Assembly (NCBI GenBank): GCA_016281675.1
Contig: JAEEJD010000173.1
Span: 1-13,078 of the forward strand
Length of the DNA stretch: 13,078 nt
Source: Lachnospiraceae bacterium
GTDB lineage: Bacteria; Bacillota_A; Clostridia; Lachnospirales; Lachnospiraceae
Reading direction: 5' to 3'
The notes beneath the pieces are model-generated. The model saw nothing but the letters and a program-made list of their open reading frames with translations. It was not told the origin of the DNA and searched no databases. Both the position numbers and the translations under genes were made by a program. Of this stretch, positions 1-7,915 are shown one piece after another (position 1 is the stretch's first letter; each line of letters starts with the position of its first letter).

Positions 1-1887
1 GGAAATGAACTGCCTGCCGCCGGAGAACTTGTTTATCGTCAGCCTGCAGCTGTTCGTGCATCCTTTGCATTTTGCCATGGATGTTTCGAATGTGAAGGCA
101 TTGAGCTTTTCCGGATTGATCGTAGTCGTGTCTTTCCTGTCTTCAAAGCGTTCCCTTGCGATAAGCGCGGCACCGAAAGCGCCCATGATACCCGCGATGT
201 CGGGGCGAATAACGGTTGCATTCGATATCTTTTCAAGGGAGCGAAGAACCGCATCGTTATAGAAAGTTCCGCCCTGAACGACTATTCGGCTTCCGAGCGA
301 TCTGGCATCGGATACCTTTATGACTTTAAACAGGGCATTTTTGACTACCGAATATGCAAGACCCGCGGAAATGTCGGCGACATCCGCGCCCTCCTTCTGG
401 GCTTGCTTGACTTTGGAATTCATGAACACGGTACATCTTGTTCCAAGATCTATCGGGTGTTTTGCAAAAAGTGCCGCTTTCGCAAAATCGGAAACGCTGT
501 AGTTAAGGCTTCGCGCAAATGTTTCGATAAACGATCCGCAACCGCTTGAACATGCCTCGTTTAGGAGAACATTGTCGACGGCGTGATTTTTAATGCGTAT
601 GCATTTCATATCCTGACCGCCTATATCGAGTATACAGTCGACATCGGGTTCGAAGAATGAGGCGGCGTAATAGTGGGAGATAGTCTCAACCTCACCGTCG
701 TCGAGCATGAGGGCCGATTTGATCAGTGCCTCACCGTAGCCGGTGGAACAGCTGTGTGCTATGTATGCGTCCTTGGGGAGCAGAGAATAGATCTCTTTAA
801 GTGCACGGATCGATGTGGCAAGAGGACTGCCGTTGTTGTTATCGTAGAAAGAATACAGAAGGTTACCGTCCTTATCGACAAGGGCGGCTTTTGTAGTGGT
901 GGAACCGGCATCTATACCGAGGAAGCATTCACCGGAATACTCGGAAAGCGGCTTCTTTATGACTTTTGCTTTGGAGTGCCTTGCGGTAAATGTTTCATAA
1001 TCCTCCTCACTTGCGAACAGAGGCTCCATACGGGCAACCTCAAAGTCCATTTTTATCTTGCTGTCAAGAAGCGATATGAGTGAATCTATTTCTACTACGG
1101 CCGACTCCTTATAGTTATATGCGGCACCTATTGCAGCGAACAGATGAGAGTTTTCGGGAATGAAGGTGTGCTCCTCGTCGAGTTCGAGAGTACGGATAAA
1201 TGCATTTGTAAGTTCCGACAGGAAATGTAGGGGACCACCGAGAAAAGCAACATGCCCCCTTATAGGTTTACCGCATGCAAGCCCCGAGATCGTCTGATTG
1301 ACCACAGCCTGAAATATGGAGGCCGCAAGATCTTCCTTTGTAGCCCCGTCGTTGATCAGAGGCTGAATATCCGATTTGGCAAATACACCGCACCTTGCGG
1401 CGATTGTATAGAGACTGTTGTAATTCTTCGCGTATTCGTTAAGGCCCGCGCCGTCCGTCATCAGAAGAGCAGCCATCTGATCTATGAACGAACCGGTTCC
1501 GCCGGCACATATACCGTTCATACGCTGTTCGATATTACCGTCCTCAAAATAAATGATCTTGGCATCTTCTCCGCCGAGTTCTATGGCAACATCGGTATTG
1601 GGATGGATCCTTGATAGGGCGGTGCTGACGCATATGACCTCCTGCACGAAAGGAATGTTCATATGATTGGCAAGAGTGAGTCCGCCGCTTCCTGTTATGA
1701 TGGGATGTATCGTTACGCTTCCGAGAAGATCTCTTGCAGATGAGAGAAGATCCCTGAGTGTGTTCTGGATATCTGCGAAATGTCTTTTATAGTCGGAGAA
1801 CAGAAGCTTGTCGTCTCCGTCGGTTATGGCGATCTTAACGGTTGTGGAACCGATGTCGATGCCGAGAAAATACTTTTTGTCGGGCAT
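1..1887 (-). CDS. Large 2-hydroxyacyl-CoA dehydratase activase-type ATPase (BadF/BadG/BcrA/BcrD family), 3' end outside window
   Basis: The minus strand is open without a stop from an ATG at 1887-1885 to position 1, giving 629 residues; the C-terminus lies beyond the left edge. Two ASKHA-fold ATPase domains are in tandem. Domain 1 has a phosphate-binding loop around residues 9-16 (GIDIGSTT), a CAGGTGSF motif starting at Cys127, and Cys166 in ARCGVF. Domain 2 has GIDAGSTT at 324-331, an IGGQD motif at 422-426, Cys446 in the CSSGCGSF stretch, and Cys485 in GTRCTVF. In the single-domain activator HgdC, the cysteines equivalent to 127 and 166 bind a [4Fe-4S] cluster at the dimer interface. That protein uses ATP to push an electron into a radical dehydratase. 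After domain 2 comes a C-x2-C-x3-C cluster (Cys607, Cys610, Cys614), which in the roughly 1400-residue members of this family marks the start of the DUF2229/HgdB-like half. AAGGAAA lies about 8 bases upstream of the start. The physiological substrate is unknown. Family assignment is firm; full length is inferred. Confidence 0.9.
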   Translation of the reverse strand, partial: MPDKKYFLGIDIGSTTVKIAITDGDDKLLFSDYKRHFADIQNTLRDLLSSARDLLGSVTIHPIITGSGGLTLANHMNIPFVQEVICVSTALSRIHPNTDVAIELGGEDAKIIYFEDGNIEQRMNGICAGGTGSFIDQMAALLMTDGAGLNEYAKNYNSLYTIAARCGVFAKSDIQPLINDGATKEDLAASIFQAVVNQTISGLACGKPIRGHVAFLGGPLHFLSELTNAFIRTLELDEEHTFIPENSHLFAAIGAAYNYKESAVVEIDSLISLLDSKIKMDFEVARMEPLFASEEDYETFTARHSKAKVIKKPLSEYSGECFLGIDAGSTTTKAALVDKDGNLLYSFYDNNNGSPLATSIRALKEIYSLLPKDAYIAHSCSTGYGEALIKSALMLDDGEVETISHYYAASFFEPDVDCILDIGGQDMKCIRIKNHAVDNVLLNEACSSGCGSFIETFARSLNYSVSDFAKAALFAKHPIDLGTRCTVFMNSKVKQAQKEGADVADISAGLAYSVVKNALFKVIKVSDARSLGSRIVVQGGTFYNDAVLRSLEKISNATVIRPDIAGIMGAFGAALIARERFEDRKDTTTINPEKLNAFTFETSMAKCKGCTNSCRLTINKFSGGRQFIS

Positions 1888-1923
1888 GATTTTGTTTCCT
1901 TATTATTTATGCAAGCGTGAACA

Positions 1924-1952
1924 ATTATATAGGTTTATGTGCTTATTTTCAA
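1924..1952 (-). promoter_or_regulatory. Sigma-A-type promoter for the minus-strand activase gene
   Basis: Read on the minus strand, TTGAAA (plus-strand 1947-1952) is followed after exactly 17 bases by TATAAT (plus-strand 1924-1929). This is a perfect -10 and a 5-of-6 -35 at optimal spacing. It predicts a start near 1917 and a leader of about 30 bases before the ATG at 1887. The call is made from sequence only. Confidence 0.75.
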
Positions 1953-1965
1953 GTTAATTAAATCG

Positions 1966-1982
1966 GACGGTTCCGTGCCGTC
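1966..1982. promoter_or_regulatory. Small inverted repeat between the divergent promoters, possible operator
   Basis: GACGG at 1966-1970 is repeated inverted as CCGTC at 1978-1982, with a 7-base centre. It lies between the -35 of the minus-strand promoter (1947-1952) and the -35 of the plus-strand promoter (1992-1997), about 13 and 9 bases away. That is a plausible place for a regulator acting on both promoters. The repeat is short and could be chance. It lies upstream of both predicted start sites and has no T-run, so it is not a terminator for either gene. Confidence 0.25.
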
Positions 1983-1991
1983 AGGGCGTAA

Positions 1992-2020
1992 TTTACAATA
2001 AGGCCGCGTAATGGTATAAT
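1992..2020 (+). promoter_or_regulatory. Sigma-A-type promoter with extended -10 ahead of the rhomboid-like gene
   Basis: TTTACA at 1992-1997 and TATAAT at 2015-2020 are separated by 17 bases. TGG immediately before the -10 makes an extended -10 (TGnTATAAT). This is one of the strongest promoter matches in the window. A start near 2027 would give a leader of about 24 bases before the ATG at 2051. It may drive the whole colinear run up to glycyl-tRNA synthetase, because no clear terminator interrupts that run. Confidence 0.8.
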
Positions 2021-2050
2021 ATTTCGGATTATGCGGGAAAAGAGGACATC

Positions 2051-2938
2051 ATGAACAAGTTCTTAAACAATCTGGAGAGAAAGATCGGGAAATACGCGAT
2101 CACAAATCTGTCGTTGTACATAATAATCGCGTATGTTATCGGTTATCTGCTCGCCTATACCGGATATATGGGTATATTCACCCTTCATCCGTATTACATA
2201 TTCAACAATTATCAGATATGGAGGATATTCACGTGGATATTTGTGCCTCCTACGGGGCTTAGTCTGTTCACCGTGATAATGCTGTATTTCTATTATCAGC
2301 TCGGTACGACACTTGAAAGGACATGGGGCGCATTCCGCTACAACGTGTATATCTTTTCGGGTCTGATCTTTACGATAATCGGCGCTTTGGGTCTGTACCT
2401 TATAACAACTCTTAACGGAGGAGATCCTCAGAGAATGGGAGATGTTATAAGCGTCGGTTTTTCAACGGCGTATATCAATCTATCCATTTTTCTTGCGTTT
2501 GCCGTTACATATCCCAACATACAGGTTCTGCTGTTTTTCGTCATACCGGTCAAGGTTAAATGGATGGCGTATATCTACGCCGTTCTGTTGGGGTACCAGT
2601 TCTTTTTTGATCCGAGTATAGGACCTGCGGGCAGGGTCGCAATAATAATGAGCCTTCTGAATTTCCTCGTTTTCTTCTTTACGACAAGAAATTACAAGAG
2701 CATTTCCCCGAAGGAAATGTACAGGAAACGTGCGTTTAAAAAAGCGACATCGTCGGCCGCATACGGTGGGACGACATCGTCCGCTGTTCATACGGGTACG
2801 ATCACAAAGCATAAATGCGCGATCTGCGGAAGGACCGAAAAGGATTCCGACACGCTTGAATTCAGGTTCTGTTCAAAGTGTAACGGGAATTATGAATACT
2901 GCAGCGATCATCTGTTTTCGCATAAACACGTAGAGTAG
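2051..2938 (+). CDS. Rhomboid-fold membrane protein with degenerate catalytic residues and C-terminal zinc-type tail
   Basis: The protein has 295 residues. Residues 1-212 carry about six hydrophobic segments (roughly 17-38, 57-80, 97-120, 133-154, 156-186, 193-212). Rhomboid-like landmarks are WRIFTWIFV at 57-65, a Glu-Arg-x-x-Gly loop near 89-93, and GFST at 136-139, which falls where the GxSG serine motif should be, making Ser138 the positional equivalent of the nucleophile. The TM2 histidine/asparagine region and the TM6 catalytic histidine are not recognisable: the last segment, near residues 195-210, contains no His. The protein is therefore probably a non-proteolytic (Derlin-like) rhomboid homologue. 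The soluble tail, presumably cytoplasmic, has Cys256-x2-Cys259, Cys274-x2-Cys277, Cys284-x2-His287, His291 and His293, a likely two-zinc module. An AGAGG ribosome binding site precedes the ATG. The M16C peptidase gene starts 41 bases downstream. Rhomboid fold: likely. Loss of activity: inferred from motif reading without an alignment. Confidence 0.8.
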   Translation: MNKFLNNLERKIGKYAITNLSLYIIIAYVIGYLLAYTGYMGIFTLHPYYIFNNYQIWRIFTWIFVPPTGLSLFTVIMLYFYYQLGTTLERTWGAFRYNVYIFSGLIFTIIGALGLYLITTLNGGDPQRMGDVISVGFSTAYINLSIFLAFAVTYPNIQVLLFFVIPVKVKWMAYIYAVLLGYQFFFDPSIGPAGRVAIIMSLLNFLVFFFTTRNYKSISPKEMYRKRAFKKATSSAAYGGTTSSAVHTGTITKHKCAICGRTEKDSDTLEFRFCSKCNGNYEYCSDHLFSHKHVE

Positions 2939-2979
2939 ACAGTTAAGCTTTCGAAAAAAGTCTTTGTAAGGAGTAATTA

Positions 2980-5907
2980 ATGGATACATCAAAACTTACG
3001 GCATATGAGCCGGTATCAAAATACGATCTAACCGATATCAAATCGACCGGCTATATATTAAAGCATAAGAAAACCGGCGCGAAGGTCATGTGTATCGAGA
3101 ACGACGATGACAATAAAGTCTTTTACGTAGGCTTTCGTACACCGCCGGAGGATTCCACGGGTGTTCCTCACATAATCGAACATTCCGTTTTGTGCGGCTC
3201 CGAGAAATATCCCGCAAAAGATCCTTTTGTCGAACTTGCAAAGGGAAGTCTCAACACATTCCTCAATGCAATGACATATCCCGACAAGACGGTTTATCCG
3301 GTCGCAAGCTGCAACGATCAGGACTTTAAGAATCTTTGCGATGTTTATCTTGATGCGGTATTTCATCCGAACATTTACTCAAGAGAGCAGATATTCAAGC
3401 AGGAAGGCTGGCACTATGAGATAGAGGATGCGGATTCGCCGGTAACGCTTAACGGTGTAGTCTATTCCGAGATGAAGGGTGCATTCTCATCTCCTGACGA
3501 TATGCTCAGCCGCTCGGTATTCGATTCTCTTTTCCCTGATACGTGTTACGGTGTTGAATCGGGCGGAGATCCCGATGTGATCCCGGAACTGACGTATGAA
3601 GGCTTCCTTGATTTTCACCGCAGGTATTATCATCCTTCAAACAGCTATATTTACCTGTATGGGGATATGGATTTTGAAGAAAGACTTGAATATATGGACA
3701 GAGAGTATCTGTCGAGATACGACCGCCTTGAGATCGATTCCGAGGTGGGTATTCAGAAGGGATTCGACAAGCCTTGCGAAGTTGTCAAGGAATACCCGAT
3801 AACATCCGACGAGAGCGAAAGCGAGAATTCATATCTGTCGTACAATGCCGTTATATCGACAAGTCTTGACGAGAAGCTTTATATCGCGTTCCAGGTTCTG
3901 GAATATGCGCTCCTGTCGTCGCCCGGAGCTATATTAAAGCAGGCGCTTCTTGATGCCGGTATATGCAAGGACGTTCAGTCAACATACGAAAACGGAGTAT
4001 ATCAGCCGTATTTCTCCGTCATCATCAAGAATTCCGATCTGTCTCAAAAAGAGAAGTTCTTAAGCATAATCGAAAAAGTGTTAAAGGATGTTGTCGCAAA
4101 CGGCTATGACAAAAAGGCACTCCTTGCTGGGATCAATCTGTTCGAGTTCAGATTCCGCGAGGCAGATTTCGGACATTATCCGAAAGGACTTATGTACGGT
4201 CTGTCATGCCTTGATTCATGGCTTTATGATGAAAAACTTCCGTTCATCCATATCAATCCGCTTGATACTTTCGCCTTCCTTAAAGAAATGGTCGAAACGG
4301 ATTATTTCGAGAAACTGACGGAAAAATATCTGCTTAATAACACTCACGCATCGGTTGTTTGCCTCGTGCCTTCCAAAGGCCTTACAGCGGCAAAGGACAA
4401 AGAACTTGCAAATAAACTGTCCGAACTCAAATCCAACATGAGCGATCAGGAGATCGATAAACTCATTGAAGATACAAAGGCCCTTCACAGATATCAGGAG
4501 GAAGAGGACAGCGAGGAAGTGCTAAAGTGCATCCCGCTTCTTAAGATATCGGATATCAAAAAGGAAGCCGAGGGTTTTATCAACGAAAAGAGTGTCGTTG
4601 CCGGCAAGGATGTTCTGTATCACGATATATTCACAAACGGGATAGGTTACCTTACGGTATCGTTTGATCTTAACAAAGTTCCCGAAGATCTCATTCCTTA
4701 TGTCGGAATATTAAAAGCCGTTCTCGGGATGGTAAATACAAAGAACTATTCATATGCGGATCTTGCGAATGAGATATTTTTAAATTCGGGCGGGATCAGC
4801 TTCGGAACGAGCATATACAACAATGTTGACGACTGCTTCAGATATCTGCACCACTTCGAACTGAAAGCCAAGATTCTTTATGACAAGCTCCCGTTTGCAT
4901 TTAAGATATTCCGTGAAGTGATTTTCACATCAGACCTTGAGGACAAAAAGCGTCTGTATGAGATCATATGCATGTTAAAATCACGTCTCCAGGGTGCCAT
5001 GATGTCGAGCGGACATGCAGTGGCTCTTCACAGGGCTCTTTCGGGTATTACGCCTTCCGAGATGATCAGTGAGAAGATGGGCGGTATCGAGTTCTACAGG
5101 CTTATAGAGTCGCTGGAAGACGATTACGATAATAAGTTTGAAGAACTCACCTCAAATCTTAAAAAAGTATCGTCTCTCATATTTACGAAAGAGAATCTTG
5201 TGCTTACGGATTATACGGCACAAAAGGAACAGTATGAGATGCTCTCAAAAGAAGCAGCTTCTTTTACGGACGATCTGCCCGATGTTATCAACACGCCCTG
5301 CACGTATGATTTTCGCCCGGCGAAGACGAGCGAAGGTTACAAGACAAGCGCGAAGGTTCAGTATGTTGCAAAGGCCGGTACATATAAGTGCGATGAGCTT
5401 AAGTATACCGGAGCACTTCGCGTTCTTAAGGTCATTATGGGTTACGAGTATCTGTGGAACCAGGTCAGGGTCGTCGGAGGAGCATACGGATGCTTTTCAT
5501 CATTCACGAGAAACGGAAAAGGTACGTTTGCATCGTACCGTGATCCGAACCTTCGAAGAACTCTTGAGGTATACGACAGAGCGGTTGATTTTCTTAAAGA
5601 ATTTACCGCATCCGAACGCGACATGACGAAGTACATAATAGGTACGATGTCCGATATTGATTTCCCTCTCACGCCTTCGGCCAAAGGCAGCAGAAGCCGC
5701 GATGCATATCTGTGCGGAGATTCTTACGAAAAGATCCAGAAGGAGAGAGATGAGATACTGTCCTGTACAGGAAAGGACATAAGTGCCCTTTACAGATATG
5801 TTGAAAAGATGAAGGACGACGAGTGCATATGTGTTCTCGGAGGAGAAGAAGAGATAGACAAAGAAAAGGAACTGTTTACAAAGACACAGTCTCTTTTCCT
5901 GAAATAG
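2980..5907 (+). CDS. M16C family zinc metallopeptidase (insulinase-like; presequence protease PreP/Cym1 type)
   Basis: The 975-residue length matches the single-chain M16C family. The inverted zinc motif HxxEH is intact as His64-Ile-Ile-Glu67-His68. The third zinc ligand is Glu164 in SEMKGAFSS, 100 residues after the first His, as in plant PreP. In the C-terminal half, Arg830 and Tyr836 in RVVGGAYG match the Arg/Tyr pair that holds the substrate's C-terminal end in this family. The four homologous domains are therefore probably all present. There is no signal peptide, so it is probably cytoplasmic. By analogy with the family it would degrade free peptides of moderate length inside the closing chamber. 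The start is set by AAGGAG at 2968-2973, 6 bases before the ATG. It lies between a rhomboid-like protein and a lipoprotein gene, so a role in peptide turnover linked to the envelope is possible but unproven. Confidence 0.95.
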   Translation: MDTSKLTAYEPVSKYDLTDIKSTGYILKHKKTGAKVMCIENDDDNKVFYVGFRTPPEDSTGVPHIIEHSVLCGSEKYPAKDPFVELAKGSLNTFLNAMTYPDKTVYPVASCNDQDFKNLCDVYLDAVFHPNIYSREQIFKQEGWHYEIEDADSPVTLNGVVYSEMKGAFSSPDDMLSRSVFDSLFPDTCYGVESGGDPDVIPELTYEGFLDFHRRYYHPSNSYIYLYGDMDFEERLEYMDREYLSRYDRLEIDSEVGIQKGFDKPCEVVKEYPITSDESESENSYLSYNAVISTSLDEKLYIAFQVLEYALLSSPGAILKQALLDAGICKDVQSTYENGVYQPYFSVIIKNSDLSQKEKFLSIIEKVLKDVVANGYDKKALLAGINLFEFRFREADFGHYPKGLMYGLSCLDSWLYDEKLPFIHINPLDTFAFLKEMVETDYFEKLTEKYLLNNTHASVVCLVPSKGLTAAKDKELANKLSELKSNMSDQEIDKLIEDTKALHRYQEEEDSEEVLKCIPLLKISDIKKEAEGFINEKSVVAGKDVLYHDIFTNGIGYLTVSFDLNKVPEDLIPYVGILKAVLGMVNTKNYSYADLANEIFLNSGGISFGTSIYNNVDDCFRYLHHFELKAKILYDKLPFAFKIFREVIFTSDLEDKKRLYEIICMLKSRLQGAMMSSGHAVALHRALSGITPSEMISEKMGGIEFYRLIESLEDDYDNKFEELTSNLKKVSSLIFTKENLVLTDYTAQKEQYEMLSKEAASFTDDLPDVINTPCTYDFRPAKTSEGYKTSAKVQYVAKAGTYKCDELKYTGALRVLKVIMGYEYLWNQVRVVGGAYGCFSSFTRNGKGTFASYRDPNLRRTLEVYDRAVDFLKEFTASERDMTKYIIGTMSDIDFPLTPSAKGSRSRDAYLCGDSYEKIQKERDEILSCTGKDISALYRYVEKMKDDECICVLGGEEEIDKEKELFTKTQSLFLK

Positions 5908-5930
5908 CATTACCTTTAAGGAGGAATCAA

Positions 5931-6998
5931 ATGAAAAAGAAAACAGCGATCACATTAAGTGCGATTATGGTTACCGCCATCCTTGCCGGCTGCGGAGCAT
6001 CTTCGGATTCGGGAAGCTACAAATCATCCGAACCTCAGGCTGCGGCCGAAGAGGCATATAATTATGCGGCTGAAGAGGCATGGGACTACGATGCGCCTGT
6101 CGAAGCATCAAGTTCAGCGGAATCATCGGGCGGTGAGGCGGTATCCGACTCCGAGATAATGAGCAATTCAAACAGAAAGCTCATCAAGACGGTCAACATG
6201 AATGTTGAGACAAGAGAGTTCGATTCGCTCGTTGCAAATGTAATGGAGCGCATCAACTCACTCGGAGGTTATGCAGAGAGCACTGATATTTCCGGAAATT
6301 CCTATGACTCATACAAGTCGGAGAGAAACGCATTCATCGTTGCAAGGATTCCCGCGAATAAGCTCGACTTCTTTGTAGACAATATAGAGAACGAGTCGAA
6401 CATAACGAGCAAGAACGAGTCGGCCAATGATGTCACTCTTCAGTATGCCGACGTGGAAGCCCACAAGGAATCGCTTAAGATCGAGCAGCAGAGACTCAAT
6501 CAGCTTCTTGAACAGGCAGACAACCTTGAGAACATAATCGAACTTGAGAACCGTCTGACCGAGGTCAGATACGAGATTGAAAGTTACGAATCAAGACTTC
6601 GTACGATGAACAATCAGGTTGAGTATTCCACGGTCAACCTTTCGATCAGGGAAGTCAAAGAATATACACCCGAACCGGTTGAAGAGCTTTCGTTCGGACA
6701 GAGGATCGCAAGAGGATTCCTTGAAAGCTGCGCGGATGCGTGGGTTGCGATTCAGGATTTCATAGTCGGATTCGTAAGCATTCTTCCCATGCTTCTTGTT
6801 ATACTTGTAATCCTTGCGATCATATTCTTCATCATTTTCGGTATCATTAAGGGTATCATTGCGATAGTCAGAAAAACGACAAAAAACAAAGCCGAAAAGA
6901 GACCCAAGCAGCCCGCAAGGCCTGTAGCCCAGGTGCTTCCGAACAAGCCGGAAGTTCCGGCAAACGAGAATAAAAGCTCTGACACGGATAATAAATAA
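5931..6998 (+). CDS. DUF4349 domain lipoprotein with C-terminal membrane segment
   Basis: The 355-residue protein starts at the ATG at 5931, preceded by AAGGAGG at 5918-5924; the in-frame ATG at 5823 lies inside the peptidase gene, has no such site and would bury the signal peptide. Residues 1-20 form a lipoprotein signal with lipobox LAGC, so Cys21 is probably lipidated. An Ala/Glu/Ser-rich linker (about 22-80) leads to a DUF4349 domain (about 81-242). That domain includes a predicted coiled coil at 175-230 (LKIEQQRLNQLLEQ, ENRLTEVRYEIESYESRL). A strongly hydrophobic segment at about 280-312 precedes a Lys/Pro-rich tail (315-355) that should face the cytoplasm. The domain would thus be held to the membrane at both ends. 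The molecular function of DUF4349 is not known. The stop codon overlaps the era start by one base (TAATG), which suggests coupled translation. Confidence 0.9.
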   Translation: MKKKTAITLSAIMVTAILAGCGASSDSGSYKSSEPQAAAEEAYNYAAEEAWDYDAPVEASSSAESSGGEAVSDSEIMSNSNRKLIKTVNMNVETREFDSLVANVMERINSLGGYAESTDISGNSYDSYKSERNAFIVARIPANKLDFFVDNIENESNITSKNESANDVTLQYADVEAHKESLKIEQQRLNQLLEQADNLENIIELENRLTEVRYEIESYESRLRTMNNQVEYSTVNLSIREVKEYTPEPVEELSFGQRIARGFLESCADAWVAIQDFIVGFVSILPMLLVILVILAIIFFIIFGIIKGIIAIVRKTTKNKAEKRPKQPARPVAQVLPNKPEVPANENKSSDTDNK

Positions 6999-7000
6999 TG
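6996..7000 (+). promoter_or_regulatory. TAATG stop/start overlap coupling the DUF4349 gene to era
   Basis: The TAA stop of the lipoprotein gene (6996-6998) shares its last base with the ATG of era (6998-7000). The preceding 25 bases are AT-rich and contain no AAGGAG-like sequence. Ribosomes finishing the upstream gene therefore probably supply era translation by termination-reinitiation. Confidence 0.6.
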
Positions 7001-7915
7001 GATCAAAACGGTAAAAAAGCGGGGTTTGTGGCTGTTATAGGAAGACCGAACGTCGGCAAGTCCACCCTTACAAACCAAATGATTGGGCAGAAGATCGCGA
7101 TCACGTCAAACAAGCCGCAAACGACCCGTAACCGCATCAGGACAGTATATACGGATGAGAGAGGTCAGATTGTTCTTCTCGATACACCCGGGATATTCAA
7201 AGCAAAGAACAGGCTCGGAGAGTATATGATGACTGTTGCGAAAAAAACCGTATCCGAGGTTGATCTCGTGCTGTGGCTTGTTGAGGCATCGACATATGTC
7301 GGGAAGAGCGACCGGGCGATCGCAGAGGGACTGAAGAATCTTAAGGTTCCCGTTATCCTCGTGATAAATAAGATCGACACCAAGAAAAAAGAAGAACTCT
7401 TCGGGATAATCGATGCATATAAGGATCTTTGCGATCCGGCGGAGATAGTTCCTGTGTCCGCCTTAAAGGGAGATAACGTTGAAGTTCTTCTCGAGCAGAT
7501 ATTTAAGTATATGCCCGAAGGGGAACCGTTCTTTGATGAAGATACGGTAACGGATCAGCCCGTCAGACAGATAGTCGCCGAACTCATCAGGGAAAAAGCG
7601 CTCCGGTGTCTTAGCGATGAGATCCCTCACGGAGTTGCCGTTACGATCGAGTCGATGAAGGTATCGGATAAAAAAGCGGATATAGAGGCCACACTCATAT
7701 GTGAAAAAGATTCTCATAAAGGCATTATCATAGGGAAGGGCGGAGCCATGATCAAGAAGATCGGAAGCGCCGCAAGATATGAGATAGAAGAACTAATCGA
7801 AAAGAAAGTCAATCTGCAGCTGTGGATAAAAGTCAGGAAAGACTGGCGAGATTCCGATCTGCTTTTAAAGAACTTCGGATATGACCGAAAAGAATTGAGT
7901 GATGATCAGTTATAA
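6998..7915 (+). CDS. era: GTPase Era (ribosome small-subunit assembly)
   Basis: The 305-residue protein has the full Era architecture. The GTPase domain has G1 GRPNVGKST at 15-23, G3 DTPG at 62-65, G4 NKID at 124-127 and G5 SALK at 154-157. The switch I region contains the Era-type sequence PQTTRNRI at 40-47. The C-terminal KH domain carries GIIIGKGGAMIKKIG at 242-256, which in Era binds the 3' end of 16S rRNA during 30S maturation. Length is typical (about 300). It acts in the cytoplasm and transiently at the membrane. Translation appears coupled to the upstream lipoprotein gene. The downstream end overlaps recO by 14 bases, and era-recO is a common Firmicute arrangement. Confidence 0.98.
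   Translation: MDQNGKKAGFVAVIGRPNVGKSTLTNQMIGQKIAITSNKPQTTRNRIRTVYTDERGQIVLLDTPGIFKAKNRLGEYMMTVAKKTVSEVDLVLWLVEASTYVGKSDRAIAEGLKNLKVPVILVINKIDTKKKEELFGIIDAYKDLCDPAEIVPVSALKGDNVEVLLEQIFKYMPEGEPFFDEDTVTDQPVRQIVAELIREKALRCLSDEIPHGVAVTIESMKVSDKKADIEATLICEKDSHKGIIIGKGGAMIKKIGSAARYEIEELIEKKVNLQLWIKVRKDWRDSDLLLKNFGYDRKELSDDQL

Noticed and set aside
673..1614. Plus-strand open frames of 136 and 120 codons (673-1083 and 1252-1614)
   Set aside because: Both lie inside the activase coding frame on the minus strand, whose motifs are unmistakable and whose frame is continuous.
2480..2812. Minus-strand open frame of 110 codons inside the rhomboid-like gene
   Set aside because: No ribosome site or domain; the plus-strand protein shows membrane segments and a clear Cys/His tail across the same bases.
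2939..2979. Terminator or hairpin between the rhomboid-like gene and the M16C gene
   Set aside because: The A-rich stretch after AAGCTTTCGA gives no stable stem followed by a T-run; it is only a short spacer with a ribosome site.
5823..5930. Upstream in-frame start for the DUF4349 protein
   Set aside because: It would overlap the peptidase gene by 85 bases and place 36 residues before the signal peptide; the ATG at 5931 has AAGGAGG at correct spacing.
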